Positions 1 through 6,905 are shown, counted from the first letter of the stretch. The stretch is 64,000 nucleotides of DNA from Pseudoduganella violacea (GCF_014191875.1 NZ_JACHXD010000003.1:248001-312000); one strand, 5' to 3'. Numbers and translations: made by a program. Notes: generated by a model not told the origin, from the letters alone.

Positions 1-434
1 AACAGCGCGGGCCAGGCCATGACGGCCGCGCCCGCGAAAGCCAGATAAAAGGCCGCGCTCAAGATCACCAGCACATTGCGCAGCAGGTCGAAACCCGATA
101 CCGAACGTTCCGACTCGCCGAAACAGCTGCACTTGACGATGCCCTCTTTCACATACTTGTAGCCGATGAAGGTGGTGAAGCAGGAGAACAGCAGCAGCGC
201 CGCCAGCATGCCCTGGTAGCTGAAGGCGATGCCGGCCACGATCAGCAGGGCCAAACCGGATTCCAGCCCCACCAAGGCGGGCGCCAGCCAGGCGCTAAAG
301 CCACGCCCCAGGCCCAGCGATTCCGTCAGATTGGTCTGGAACTGGGCGAAAGTGCGGTACTTGCCCAGCGCCGCGAAGAACAGCAGAAAGGCCAGGAAAT
401 AGCGGAAGACTTCCGCGATGAAGACCGCCGCCAT
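1..434 (-). CDS. MauE/DoxX-like redox membrane protein (partial, C-terminus beyond window)
   Basis: Reading leftwards from the ATG at 434, the frame is open to the window edge (about 144 residues visible) and begins MAAVFIAEVFRYFLAFLLFF. It has about four hydrophobic segments and a KCSCFGE motif near residue 100, typical of MauE/DoxX-type proteins linked to thiol redox or disulfide formation. The start overlaps the stop of the protease gene by one base (TGATG), so it is translationally coupled and the last visible gene of the peptide-modification operon. Known for the family: MauE supports maturation of the disulfide-rich methylamine dehydrogenase small subunit. Inference: it may handle the two invariant cysteines of the upstream peptides. 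The family call is fair, the role a guess. Confidence 0.75.
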   Translation of the reverse strand, partial: MAAVFIAEVFRYFLAFLLFFAALGKYRTFAQFQTNLTESLGLGRGFSAWLAPALVGLESGLALLIVAGIAFSYQGMLAALLLFSCFTTFIGYKYVKEGIVKCSCFGESERSVSGFDLLRNVLVILSAAFYLAFAGAAVMAWPAL

Positions 435-1318
435 CAGTAGGCCGCCTCGGTCCAGCGCGGGTGGTAGCCGCCTTCGGCGCGTTCGCGCAGCTTGACGCCG
501 TCGCGCGTGGCCATCAGGGCGTCGATCCACGGCTCAGCATCGGAGTGGTTGATGCCGCGGCCCACGGTTTTCTGGATCAGGCGCGACACTTCCCAGGATA
601 GCGCCTCCACTTCCGGTTCGCGCCGGATGTTCAGACCCATGGCGGCCAGTTCGCCGCGCGTGATCGGATAGCCGTGCGAGTGGAAGCCGTACATCAGCTG
701 CTTGAGGATCTTGCGCCGCGCCTCCTCGCCCGCCTGCGGCAGCTGGAACGCCAGCAATTCCTCGCCGATCTGTTCCAGTTCCAGCGTGGTGCGGTAAAAG
801 GCCGTCAGTGTCGGTGGGAAGATGCTGCCGCACAGCAGGGACAGCGCCTGCATGCGCGCCTCTTCCGAACTGACGCCGAACCAGTCTTCGCTCATGGCGC
901 CGAACATCTTGATGTCCATGCTGGAGAACATGCTGGCCGCCTCGTCGTCCGACACGCCGCCATGCAGATGCGGATCGATGGGCGAGAAGATGGCCAGGTC
1001 GCCGGCGATGATCTCGTCGGCCGCCAGCGCCAGGATGGTGCTGGACGACTCGCAGTAATACGGCACGATGAAACTCAGGCGGTCGCAGAATTCGCGCAGC
1101 AACAAGGCGATGCGGCGCGCCGCCACCACCGCGCCGCCGCGCGACTGGATCAGTACATCGAGCCGCGGCGAGTGGCCCATTTCGCGGCATTGTTCGTACA
1201 ACGCGGGCAGATGCTCCATGTCCAGGCGCGAAGCGGCAAACACCAGCACCCGGCTCTGGCGGCTTTGCTCCAACTGGCGGATCAGGGCTTGGGCGGGAAA
1301 CTCTTTCAAATGCGGCAT
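434..1318 (-). CDS. SDH-type serine protease, ClpP/crotonase fold
   Basis: The 294-residue protein resembles the serine dehydrogenase proteinase (SDH_protease) family, relatives of ClpP and SppA. Visible motifs are a QSRGGAVVAARRIA segment near residues 58-71 (oxyanion/substrate loop of the ClpP fold), an ESSSTILALAADEI segment near 90-103 holding the likely nucleophilic Ser, and SPIDPH about ten residues later. No signal peptide is seen, so it is probably cytoplasmic. Its ATG lies inside the end of the ATP-grasp gene (13-base overlap), so the two are co-expressed. Inference from context: it could be the leader peptidase of the nine small peptides encoded upstream, since no C39 or other peptidase is visible. 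Family assignment is good, substrate unknown. Confidence 0.8.
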   Translation of the reverse strand: MPHLKEFPAQALIRQLEQSRQSRVLVFAASRLDMEHLPALYEQCREMGHSPRLDVLIQSRGGAVVAARRIALLLREFCDRLSFIVPYYCESSSTILALAADEIIAGDLAIFSPIDPHLHGGVSDDEAASMFSSMDIKMFGAMSEDWFGVSSEEARMQALSLLCGSIFPPTLTAFYRTTLELEQIGEELLAFQLPQAGEEARRKILKQLMYGFHSHGYPITRGELAAMGLNIRREPEVEALSWEVSRLIQKTVGRGINHSDAEPWIDALMATRDGVKLRERAEGGYHPRWTEAAY

Positions 1319-2313
1319 GCGGCCTCCTGGCTGAGACGGTCGGCGACGGCGTCCAGCATCTTGAATTCGGGGATCAGCTGTTCCACGTACAGGAACTGGC
1401 CGCTCGGATTGTTTTCGAGGAAGACGTATTCGCCTTCGGGCGTAACGATCAGGTCGAGCGCGCTGTAGTTCAGGCCATAGCTCTGCACGAAGACCAGGCA
1501 GCGTTCCTTGACCTCGTCGGGCAGCTCGGTCGCTTCATACAGGATTTCGGCCGACATATCGCGCGAATCGACGGCCGTGCGCGGATCGTCCTGCGAATGC
1601 AGCTTGGCGGCGAAGATGCGGCCGGCGATGATGGTCACGCGCAGCTCGTACTGCTTGTGGATGTATTCCTGGAAGTGGCAAGCCACCTCGCTGACGGCAT
1701 CCAGGCTTTCCATCATCTCGTCGGTGACGATGGTGGTGGCCAGGCCGGTGGCGATACGGTCCTCGTCGGCCACGGCTTCCGCGCCCAGCATCGGCGAGGA
1801 CAGGCATTTGAACACCAGGTCGCCCTGCACACTCTCCTTGAACGCCCTTACCCGCTCGGGCGAATTGGTGACGATGGAAGCGGGCACGCGGAAGCCCATC
1901 GTCATCGCGCGCTGCAACTGCTCGCCCTTCCACATGGCGCCGCGCAGCGCCACCGGGTGGCTCATCCAATAGCAATCGAGGGTGTAGAGAAGGCCGAACA
2001 AGGCATGTTCGGTTTCCATTTTGGCGTAGGCGCGCTCCTGTGCCGACAGGTCTTCGCTGGCGAAAGCGAAATCGGCGGGCTTGCGCGTCCACACGGCACC
2101 CACCTCGGCCAGATCGATGCTGGCGCCGGTCGGCAGGTGGCGGATTTCACTGCTCATCTTATTGTTGGTGAACAGCTGGCAGATTTGATAGTCGCGGGGG
2201 AAGGCATCCAGGTTGATGCGGAAAACGGCGCAGTCGCGGGCCGTCAGCAAGGGCACAACAAGATCAGCATGCAGATCAAAACTATTGGTGACGATCAAAA
2301 CCTTTTTTGCCAT
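1306..2313 (-). CDS. MvdC/MvdD-like ATP-grasp peptide ligase
   Basis: The 335-residue protein starts MAKKVLIVTNSFDLHADLVV, with the pre-ATP-grasp N-terminus typical of the microviridin ligase group (VLIVTNS.D.H.D...FR.N.D.FP). The C-terminal half has the nucleotide/Mg motifs: a GDLVFKCLSSP strand with the ATP-binding Lys, then LDLIVTPEGEYVFLENNPSG with the metal-binding Glu/Asn and a GQFLYVE tail, as in MvdD-like enzymes. Such ligases bind a helical leader and form omega-ester or omega-amide crosslinks or add amino acids using ATP. The nine peptide genes immediately upstream in the same orientation are the obvious substrates. The bond formed here cannot be deduced, because the peptides lack the usual Thr/Ser plus Asp/Glu core repeat. 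Confidence 0.88.
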   Translation of the reverse strand: MAKKVLIVTNSFDLHADLVVPLLTARDCAVFRINLDAFPRDYQICQLFTNNKMSSEIRHLPTGASIDLAEVGAVWTRKPADFAFASEDLSAQERAYAKMETEHALFGLLYTLDCYWMSHPVALRGAMWKGEQLQRAMTMGFRVPASIVTNSPERVRAFKESVQGDLVFKCLSSPMLGAEAVADEDRIATGLATTIVTDEMMESLDAVSEVACHFQEYIHKQYELRVTIIAGRIFAAKLHSQDDPRTAVDSRDMSAEILYEATELPDEVKERCLVFVQSYGLNYSALDLIVTPEGEYVFLENNPSGQFLYVEQLIPEFKMLDAVADRLSQEAACRI

Positions 2314-2369
2314 GAATCTCTCTCGTGAAAGAAAGGGCCGGCCCCAGGCCAGTCCCTTTACTTATTCGA

Positions 2370-2558
2370 TCAGCACCACACGCCTTGGTCGCCATCCCAT
2401 GGCCACTGCATTTCACGCTCGTAAGGGCCGGAGCAGCCTGCGCGGGCGACGCCGTCGCGCTGCTTCCACTGGGCGGCAGGCGCCGCTTGTTTTTCCTTGT
2501 TTTCCGCCAGGCGGAAGGCAAACAGTTGCTGTGCTGGTTTTTTATCGCTTTGTTTCAT
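2370..2558 (-). CDS. RiPP precursor-like peptide 1
   Basis: A 62-residue peptide, the copy nearest the ligase gene. It has the leader helix LFAFRLAENK, the block AQWKQRDGVARAGCS and a divergent tail rich in Trp (MQWPWDGDQGVWC) that ends in the last-residue Cys. It is the only copy with Arg in the FAFKLA motif and the only one with three tail tryptophans. An AAGGATG sequence precedes the ATG. It is separated from peptide 2 by a strong GC hairpin and from the ligase start by 56 bases, so it may be transcribed at a different level from the other copies. Confidence 0.85.
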   Translation of the reverse strand: MKQSDKKPAQQLFAFRLAENKEKQAAPAAQWKQRDGVARAGCSGPYEREMQWPWDGDQGVWC

Positions 2559-2584
2559 GCTTCATCCTTAAAGTAGAACAAGAA

Positions 2585-2608
2585 CAAGCCCCGCCCCGGC
2601 GGGGCTTG
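2585..2608 (-). terminator. GC-rich hairpin inside the peptide operon (attenuator or partial terminator)
   Basis: A perfect 10-bp stem, CAAGCCCCGC against GCGGGGCTTG with a 4-base loop, lies in the 60-base gap between peptides 2 and 1. In the direction of transcription it is followed by a moderately T-rich stretch (TTCTTGTTCTAC). It could act as a leaky terminator or 3' stabiliser that keeps peptide mRNA in excess over enzyme mRNA. Confidence 0.6.
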
Positions 2609-2618
2609 CGATCACAAC

Positions 2619-2792
2619 TTAGGCGCAGCTAATGCCAAAGTCAGGGCTGCCGGCGCGGCTAGAAGCGCGTTCGACCGGGAAGGAGCAGCCAGCGGTGGCA
2701 ACGCCATCACGGACTTTCCATTGGGCTTGCGGTTTGGCCTGGGCTTTTTTCTCGGCCAGCTTGAAAGCAAATACCTTCATTTGCGTTTTCAT
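2619..2792 (-). CDS. RiPP precursor-like peptide 2
   Basis: A 57-residue peptide, MKTQMKVFAFKLAEKK..., with AQWKVRDGVATAGCS and a tail ending GISCA. The terminal Cys is followed by one Ala, as in peptide 3. The ATG at 2792 is preferred over an upstream in-frame ATG because AGGAGA lies at good spacing before it. The tail lacks the usual aromatic residue before Cys (Ser instead). The start is 11 bases after the stop of peptide 3. The leader and central block are nearly identical to peptide 3, suggesting recent duplication. Confidence 0.87.
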   Translation of the reverse strand: MKTQMKVFAFKLAEKKAQAKPQAQWKVRDGVATAGCSFPVERASSRAGSPDFGISCA

Positions 2793-2803
2793 TAAGTCTC
2801 CTG

Positions 2804-2980
2804 TTAGGCGCAATACAGGCCATTGTCGTTGCCGCCAAAACGGCTACGGTCACGCTCGGAAGGGAAGGTGCAGCCAGCGGTGGCGACGCCATCGCGGACT
2901 TTCCATTGAGCTTGGGCTTTCGACTGATCCTTTTTCTCCGCCAGCTTGAAGGCGAACGATTTGACTTCTTTCTTTTGCAT
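2804..2980 (-). CDS. RiPP precursor-like peptide 3
   Basis: A 58-residue peptide, MQKKEVKSFAFKLAEKK..., central block AQWKVRDGVATAGCT, then FPSER, a variable stretch and DNGLYCA. Two in-frame ATGs exist (2989 and 2980). The second is chosen because AGGAAAGG sits directly against the first and at normal spacing for the second. Its leader is closest to peptide 5 (MQKK(D/E)VKSFAFKLA), so the array holds at least two leader subtypes (MQKK and MKT). Confidence 0.87.
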   Translation of the reverse strand: MQKKEVKSFAFKLAEKKDQSKAQAQWKVRDGVATAGCTFPSERDRSRFGGNDNGLYCA

Positions 2981-3001
2981 CTGTCTCATCCTTTCCTGTG
3001 A

Positions 3002-3184
3002 TTAGCAATACATGCCATTGTCGGTATTCCAGGTTCCGGTATACCTTTCGGTATTCATACCGGTACAGCCCGCAGTGGCCAGACCATCGCGGGTTTTCCA
3101 CTTGGCTTCAGGCTGGGTGGGTTTGGCCGGCTTCTCAGCCAATTTGAAAGCGAACGAACGAGGTGTTTTCCGCGTATTTTTCAC
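3002..3184 (-). CDS. RiPP precursor-like peptide 4 (GTG start)
   Basis: A 60-residue peptide starting at GTG with a strong GGAGGAG ribosome site about five bases upstream. It has SFAFKLAEKP, the block AKWKTRDGLATAGCT and a tail with MNTERYTGTWNTDNGMYC. It is the only member with KW instead of QW and with Leu in the (V/L)A position, so those sites tolerate change, while Trp, Arg, AGC and the last Cys do not. Confidence 0.85.
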   Translation of the reverse strand: MKNTRKTPRSFAFKLAEKPAKPTQPEAKWKTRDGLATAGCTGMNTERYTGTWNTDNGMYC

Positions 3185-3226
3185 GACTTACTCCTCCAGA
3201 GGACGATGCCATCGCAATAGCAGAAA

Positions 3227-3409
3227 TCAGCAATACCAGCCTTCGTCGCGTATTTTGGCGTTGCCGGCTTGGACATAACGTGGGTCCACTTGGCCGGAGC
3301 ACCCGGCTACCGCCACACCATCACGGACTTTCCACTGCGCCCCGGATTTGGATTCTTCCTTTTTTGCAGCCAGTTTGAATGCGAACGATTTAACGTCTTT
3401 CTTTTGCAT
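3227..3409 (-). CDS. RiPP precursor-like peptide 5
   Basis: A 60-residue peptide beginning MQKKDVKSFAFKLAAKK, with AQWKVRDGVAVAGCS and a longer variable tail ending IRDEGWYC. An in-frame ATG three codons upstream (3418) is possible. GAAAGG precedes it and overlaps the start region in the same arrangement as peptide 3. This copy lacks the ER dipeptide found after the AGC block in most others (DPR instead). 42 bases separate it from peptide 4. Confidence 0.85.
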   Translation of the reverse strand: MQKKDVKSFAFKLAAKKEESKSGAQWKVRDGVAVAGCSGQVDPRYVQAGNAKIRDEGWYC

Positions 3410-3447
3410 TTCCCTCATCCTTTCGTTTAGTCGTAAATAACGAGAAC

Positions 3448-3627
3448 TCAGCAATAAATACCGTTATCCTTGCCGCCCAGGCGCGGATAGCGCTCGGCAG
3501 GGAAAGTACAGCCGGCCACAGCCACGCTTTCGCGGGCTTGCCATTGCGGCGTGGCTTTGGCTGGATCGGCTTTTTTATTGGCCAGTTTGAATGCGAACAG
3601 TTTCGGTTGAGCAGAACGGGTTTTCAT
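3448..3627 (-). CDS. RiPP precursor-like peptide 6
   Basis: A 59-residue peptide, MKTRSAQPKLFAFKLANKK..., with PQWQARESVAVAGCT, FPAER and a tail ending KDNGIYC. The start at 3627 has GGAGG seven bases upstream. An upstream in-frame ATG at 3648 would overlap peptide 7 and is rejected. The usual RDG is RES here, so the Asp is not a fixed acceptor for a crosslink. It is 14 bases downstream of peptide 7, with nearly the same leader. Confidence 0.87.
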   Translation of the reverse strand: MKTRSAQPKLFAFKLANKKADPAKATPQWQARESVAVAGCTFPAERYPRLGGKDNGIYC

Positions 3628-3641
3628 TTGCGGCCTCCAAG

Positions 3642-3821
3642 TTAGCAATAGACGCCACTGTCACCGCCCATGCGGTTCCTAGTGCGTTCGATCGGTGCGG
3701 AGCAGCCGGCAATGGCCACGCCTTGACGTACCTGCCACTGCGCTTGCGGCTTGGCTGGCGCGGCTTTCTGGCCGGCCAGTTTGAATGCAAACAGCTGGGG
3801 TTGAGCTGGACGGGTTTTCAT
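3642..3821 (-). CDS. RiPP precursor-like peptide 7
   Basis: A 59-residue peptide, MKTRPAQPQLFAFKLAGQK..., with AQWQVRQGVAIAGCS, APIER and a tail ending GGDSGVYC. GGAGG precedes the ATG at 3821. The RDG Asp is Gln here. A frame-shifted ORF over the same bases is a shadow. Together with peptide 6 it forms a tight pair with 14-base spacing. Confidence 0.87.
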   Translation of the reverse strand: MKTRPAQPQLFAFKLAGQKAAPAKPQAQWQVRQGVAIAGCSAPIERTRNRMGGDSGVYC

Positions 3822-3835
3822 CGCGGACCTCCGGC

Positions 3836-4012
3836 TTAGCACAGAATGCCGGTATCGCGGCCAAGGCGGCCGGTATTACGTTCGGACGGCATTGTGCAGC
3901 CAGCGGCAGCCACGCCATCGCGCGCTTTCCACTGTGCTTCCGGTTTGGTTTGCAGCGCTTTCTTTTCGGCTAATTTGAAGGCAAACAGCTTATTGCTCTT
4001 TTGTTCTTTCAT
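3836..4012 (-). CDS. RiPP precursor-like peptide 8
   Basis: A 58-residue peptide, MKEQKSNKLFAFKLAEKK..., with AQWKARDGVAAAGCT, MPSER and a tail ending RDTGILC (Leu before the final Cys instead of an aromatic). The start at 4012 follows a purine-rich GGAGAAGTAGGA. It is the first gene after the 194-base gap that isolates peptide 9, so it may have its own promoter or be reached by read-through. Confidence 0.86.
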   Translation of the reverse strand: MKEQKSNKLFAFKLAEKKALQTKPEAQWKARDGVAAAGCTMPSERNTGRLGRDTGILC

Positions 4013-4055
4013 TCCTACTTCTCCCATTAAAGATTTCAGAAACAAAGATTAACCA

Positions 4056-4073
4056 CAGCCATGAATATGGCTG
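4056..4073. repeat. 7-bp inverted repeat between peptides 9 and 8
   Basis: CAGCCAT GAAT ATGGCTG is a perfect hairpin in the 194-base gap 4013-4206. The same gap also holds a weak GCCCG...CGGGC hairpin just after peptide 9 and a GAGG-GGAT-CCTC hairpin followed by TTTTTATT in the minus direction. The elements suggest processing or partial termination between the first and second peptide genes, or a regulator site. Confidence 0.4.
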
Positions 4074-4206
4074 ATTTACCCCACCCTTCCGGATCGAATA
4101 AAAAGAGGATCCCCTCCAGTATTCAAATACCGGATCAGAGCAAGCGGATGGAGATAAATTGTGGGCGGGCAGCCCGTTTCAGCGAAGCGGGCCAGCTGGC
4201 GGCGTA

Positions 4207-4380
4207 TCAGCAGTAAATGCCGTTATCGCGGCCGCGTAGACGTTCGGCACGCGCGTCGGGGCCGGTGCAGCCGGCTTGGGCGACACCCTCGCGGGCCTTC
4301 CATTGGGATTGATGAGCCAGGGATTTCTTTTCGGCCAGTTTGAATGCAAACAGCTTAGTCTCATTATTTTGATTTTTCAT
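4207..4380 (-). CDS. RiPP precursor-like peptide 9 (first gene of the array)
   Basis: A 57-residue peptide found by translating the minus strand directly. It starts MKNQNNETKLFAFKLAEKK, has the block SQWKAREGVAQAGCT and ends RGRDNGIYC. An in-frame ATG two codons upstream (4386) is also possible. It has both invariant Cys residues, the Trp and the Arg, but Glu in place of the RDG Asp. It is the promoter-proximal copy, 63 bases from a good sigma-70 type promoter, and is separated from the other eight by 194 bases. Confidence 0.87.
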   Translation of the reverse strand: MKNQNNETKLFAFKLAEKKSLAHQSQWKAREGVAQAGCTGPDARAERLRGRDNGIYC

Positions 4381-4442
4381 TTCCATCTTTCATAGAGGAT
4401 TTTGAATTAACCCAGCGTATGCCACTTATGGTGGCAAAATTA

Positions 4443-4471
4443 ATCCTAGTCCAACATTACATTTCGGTCAA
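4443..4471 (-). promoter_or_regulatory. Probable sigma-70 promoter of the peptide operon
   Basis: On the minus strand TTGACC and TAGGAT are separated by 17 bases. They lie upstream of peptide 9 in an AT-rich stretch (4381-4592) between the peptide array and the integrated element. A small GCCAC...GTGGC hairpin (4421-4435) lies in the would-be 5' leader. Confidence 0.55.
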
Positions 4472-4592
4472 GAAGAAAATATCGTCATGCGCCAATTGCA
4501 TATTCGCGGCTATTAAATACTAATTAGAAAGTTATTTAATATCTTTTTGCAAGTTAATAGGCAAAACGGAGGGAAAGATGAGAAATCAAAAC

Positions 4593-4642
4593 TGGCCTGC
4601 CCAGCTGGGTTCGAACCAGCGACCCTCAGCTTAGAAGGCTGA
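4593..4642. repeat. attL, 50-bp duplicate of tRNA-Arg 3' end
   Basis: These 50 bases are identical to 17192-17241. Only the 3' portion of a tRNA is present (T arm, variable loop and half of the anticodon stem), and the sequence diverges right after the GGCTGA, so this is not a functional tRNA. Confidence 0.93.
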
Positions 4643-4768
4643 CCAATTTTAATTTTCCATAGTTTCCCCATCATTCCCAAAACGCCCTTCCTCATAGGGG
4701 AAATGCCGATTTTCGGCTACTTTTACCCTCGCAAACTTTCCCTTGCATTTCCCGAATTTGCTAAAATT

Positions 4769-4812
4769 TGCCTACATGGTGCCTACATGGTGCCTACACG
4801 GCGCCTATACAG
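4769..4812 (+). repeat. Four 11-bp tandem repeats, probable integrase arm-type sites
   Basis: Four head-to-tail copies of TGCCTACATGG (two exact, one TGCCTACACGG, one CGCCTATACAG) lie directly before the integrase gene. Two more copies with the same 11-bp period lie at the other end of the element (17117-17138). Location at both ends of the element fits arm-type binding sites of a tyrosine integrase. Confidence 0.6.
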
Positions 4813-4821
4813 AGAGGTGAG

Positions 4822-6189
4822 ATGGTGGCAAAGCTCAATTTCACGGCGGACCGGGTGGCCAGCTTCCAGTGCGAAGACGGCAAGCAGCAGTCCATATTCT
4901 GGGACGCCAAGGCGCCGGGCTTGGGCCTGCGCGTGACCAGCGCCGGCGCCCGGTCCTATATCTTTGAGACACGGCTCAACGGCAAAACCATCCGCATTAC
5001 TGTGGGCGATGTCCGGACCTGGACGGTAGGTAAGGCCCAGGCCGAAGCGACCAAGTACAAGGCGATGACCGACCAGGGCATTGACCCGCGCCAGCTGCGC
5101 GCAGACCAGCTCGCCCAGGCAGAAGCGGTACGCGCCGAGGCCAAACGGCAGGACTTGAAACTTGGCGACGTCTGGCCCCTCTACCTTGAGGCCCGGCGTG
5201 CGCGTTGGGGCGAGCGACATTATCAGAATCACATCAACTTGGCGGCTGAAGGCGGCCAGGAGAAGATGCGCGGCAAGGGAGAGACGGTCGCCGGCCCGCT
5301 GGCGCCATTGATGAAGCTGCTGCTGTCCGAGCTTAGCGGTGCCGAGATTGCCGAATGGCTGGAGCGCGAGGCGGCCACCAGGGCCACCAATGCGGCGCAG
5401 AGCTACCGCATCCTGCGTGCTTTCATCCGCTGGGCGGATGACCAGCCCGCATACCGTGGCCTGGTGCCGCAGCAGTCGTACAGCGCCAGCAGCGTGCGCG
5501 ACGTGGTACCTAAGAGCAAAGCCAAGGATGGCGACAGTTTGCAACGCGAGCAGCTGAAGGACTGGTTTGCCGCGATGCGTAAGATACCCAATCCTACTAT
5601 CAGTGCCTACCTGCAAGGCCTGCTGCTGAATGGCCCACGCCGCGAGGAACTGGCCGCACTGCGTTGGGAAGATGTCGATTTCGCGTGGCGCAGCATGACC
5701 ATCCGCGATAAGGTCGAAGGCACGCGGACCATCCCTTTGACGCCCTATTTCGCCAGCCTGCTGCTGGAACTCAAGCGCATCAACAACACGCCGCCCACCG
5801 TCCGCCGAATGCGCACCCTTGAGGCTACAGGCCGGGCCTGGGCGCCCTCCCCTTGGGTCTTCAGCAGCTCCACGTCGGAGAGCGGCCATATCGCTGAGCC
5901 GCGCATAGCCCACACCGACGCACTCGCGGCCGCCGGCCTGCCGCATATATCCTTGCACGGCCTGCGCCGGTCTTTCGGTACACTATGCGAGTGGGTCGAA
6001 GTGCCAAGCGGCGTATCGGCGCAAATCATGGGCCACAAGCCTAGCGCCCTGGCAGAGAAGCACTACCGCCGCCGGCCGCTGGACCTACTGCGCAAGTTCC
6101 ACGACCAGATTGAGGTCTGGATGCTTGAGCAGGCCTGCATTGAGTTCCAACCAGCGCCAGCAGGATTGCGCGTAGTCACGGCCGCCTGA
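4822..6189 (+). CDS. int: Tyrosine site-specific integrase
   Basis: The 455-residue protein begins MVAKLNFTADRVASFQCEDG. This start is preferred over one at 4768 because GAGAGGTGAG precedes it and the earlier start would run through the 11-bp repeats. The N-terminal part is the DUF4102-like arm-binding domain common in island integrases. The catalytic set is visible: Arg273 (GPRREEL), His379 and Arg382 (HGLRRSF), His405 (MGHKP) and Tyr415 (KHYRRRP). It integrates and, with an excisionase, excises the element at the tRNA-Arg site. It is adjacent to attL rather than to the intact tRNA. Intact and probably active. Confidence 0.93.
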   Translation: MVAKLNFTADRVASFQCEDGKQQSIFWDAKAPGLGLRVTSAGARSYIFETRLNGKTIRITVGDVRTWTVGKAQAEATKYKAMTDQGIDPRQLRADQLAQAEAVRAEAKRQDLKLGDVWPLYLEARRARWGERHYQNHINLAAEGGQEKMRGKGETVAGPLAPLMKLLLSELSGAEIAEWLEREAATRATNAAQSYRILRAFIRWADDQPAYRGLVPQQSYSASSVRDVVPKSKAKDGDSLQREQLKDWFAAMRKIPNPTISAYLQGLLLNGPRREELAALRWEDVDFAWRSMTIRDKVEGTRTIPLTPYFASLLLELKRINNTPPTVRRMRTLEATGRAWAPSPWVFSSSTSESGHIAEPRIAHTDALAAAGLPHISLHGLRRSFGTLCEWVEVPSGVSAQIMGHKPSALAEKHYRRRPLDLLRKFHDQIEVWMLEQACIEFQPAPAGLRVVTAA

Positions 6190-6305
6190 CCACATCAGGC
6201 ACGATTTACGCTGCAACCTACCTTTAGCGGGGGAAAAGTCGGCTCCTTCACCGACCTGGTTGCAGCACCTATTTCATGAAGGCGCACACCTGAAGGGGTG
6301 CCACC

Positions 6306-6905
6306 GTGTCTTATCTCACGCTGCCGGAAGCGGCCGCATACATCAATCGTCGTTCCTCTCATAAAATCGAGCCAGCTGCGTTGCTCCGAGCGGGCGTGCA
6401 CGGCGCGCTGCTCATATCCGCGCCATTCAGTGGTTTCATGCGAAATATGACCTATAGCAGAAATGAAGATGTCCTTGGCCTCTTGATTATTCCGCCTCGT
6501 CATCTGCTAGAAATTGAGCTTGAGGGTGAAACGCGGATTTTGGGGGCTCTCAGTCTGGACGGTGGGGCGATGTACTCGCCACAGGTGAAAAGGACGTCAC
6601 AACAACTTGTCATACTCGTCTCGGAGTTGGACCGCTTCATCCCGATGTTGTGCAGCCCTCTAAGTGATGACACCGCGCAGCCGTCCGTTGAGGAACTGCC
6701 GCGTATGCAGAATGCTTGGGACACTGAGGTCTTGAGCAAGCTGCAGTATGACGCGAATCAACCCGGAATTACTCACCGGAAGTTAGCAGAAAAGCATGGC
6801 GTGAGCCGTCAAATGATAGGGAAAATGCTTGTAAGGGCGAAGGAGCAGCTTGGCCCGGTCAAGGCGACTGCCTTCGATGGTTTGAAGGTGCGCAACCGCA
6901 AATAG
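6306..6905 (+). CDS. Unknown protein with N- and C-terminal helix-turn-helix-like segments
   Basis: A 199-residue protein. The N-terminus (YLTLPEAAAYINRRSSHKIE) resembles the AlpA/excisionase-like winged helix starts found in phage and island regulators. The C-terminus (ITHRKLAEKHGVSRQMIGKM) looks like a typical helix-turn-helix. The middle has no motif I recognise. It follows the integrase by 116 bases in the same orientation. The first part of the next gap, starting inside its 3' end, contains repeated GGTTGCG motifs. Probably a regulator of integration or early genes; no named family. Confidence 0.6.
   Translation: MSYLTLPEAAAYINRRSSHKIEPAALLRAGVHGALLISAPFSGFMRNMTYSRNEDVLGLLIIPPRHLLEIELEGETRILGALSLDGGAMYSPQVKRTSQQLVILVSELDRFIPMLCSPLSDDTAQPSVEELPRMQNAWDTEVLSKLQYDANQPGITHRKLAEKHGVSRQMIGKMLVRAKEQLGPVKATAFDGLKVRNRK

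Noticed and set aside
4179..4364. 61-codon minus-strand ORF starting MRLSCLHSNW
   Set aside because: Shifted frame of the real peptide 9, which keeps the full FAFKLA...YC pattern in the neighbouring frame.
2370..4380. CRISPR-like array suggested by evenly spaced repeats
   Set aside because: The repetition is at the protein-coding level with diverged DNA, ribosome sites and stop codons; no short identical repeats with unique spacers.
4593..4642. Second tRNA-Arg gene
   Set aside because: Only the 3' 50 bases are present; acceptor 5' strand, D arm and half the anticodon arm are missing. It is attL.
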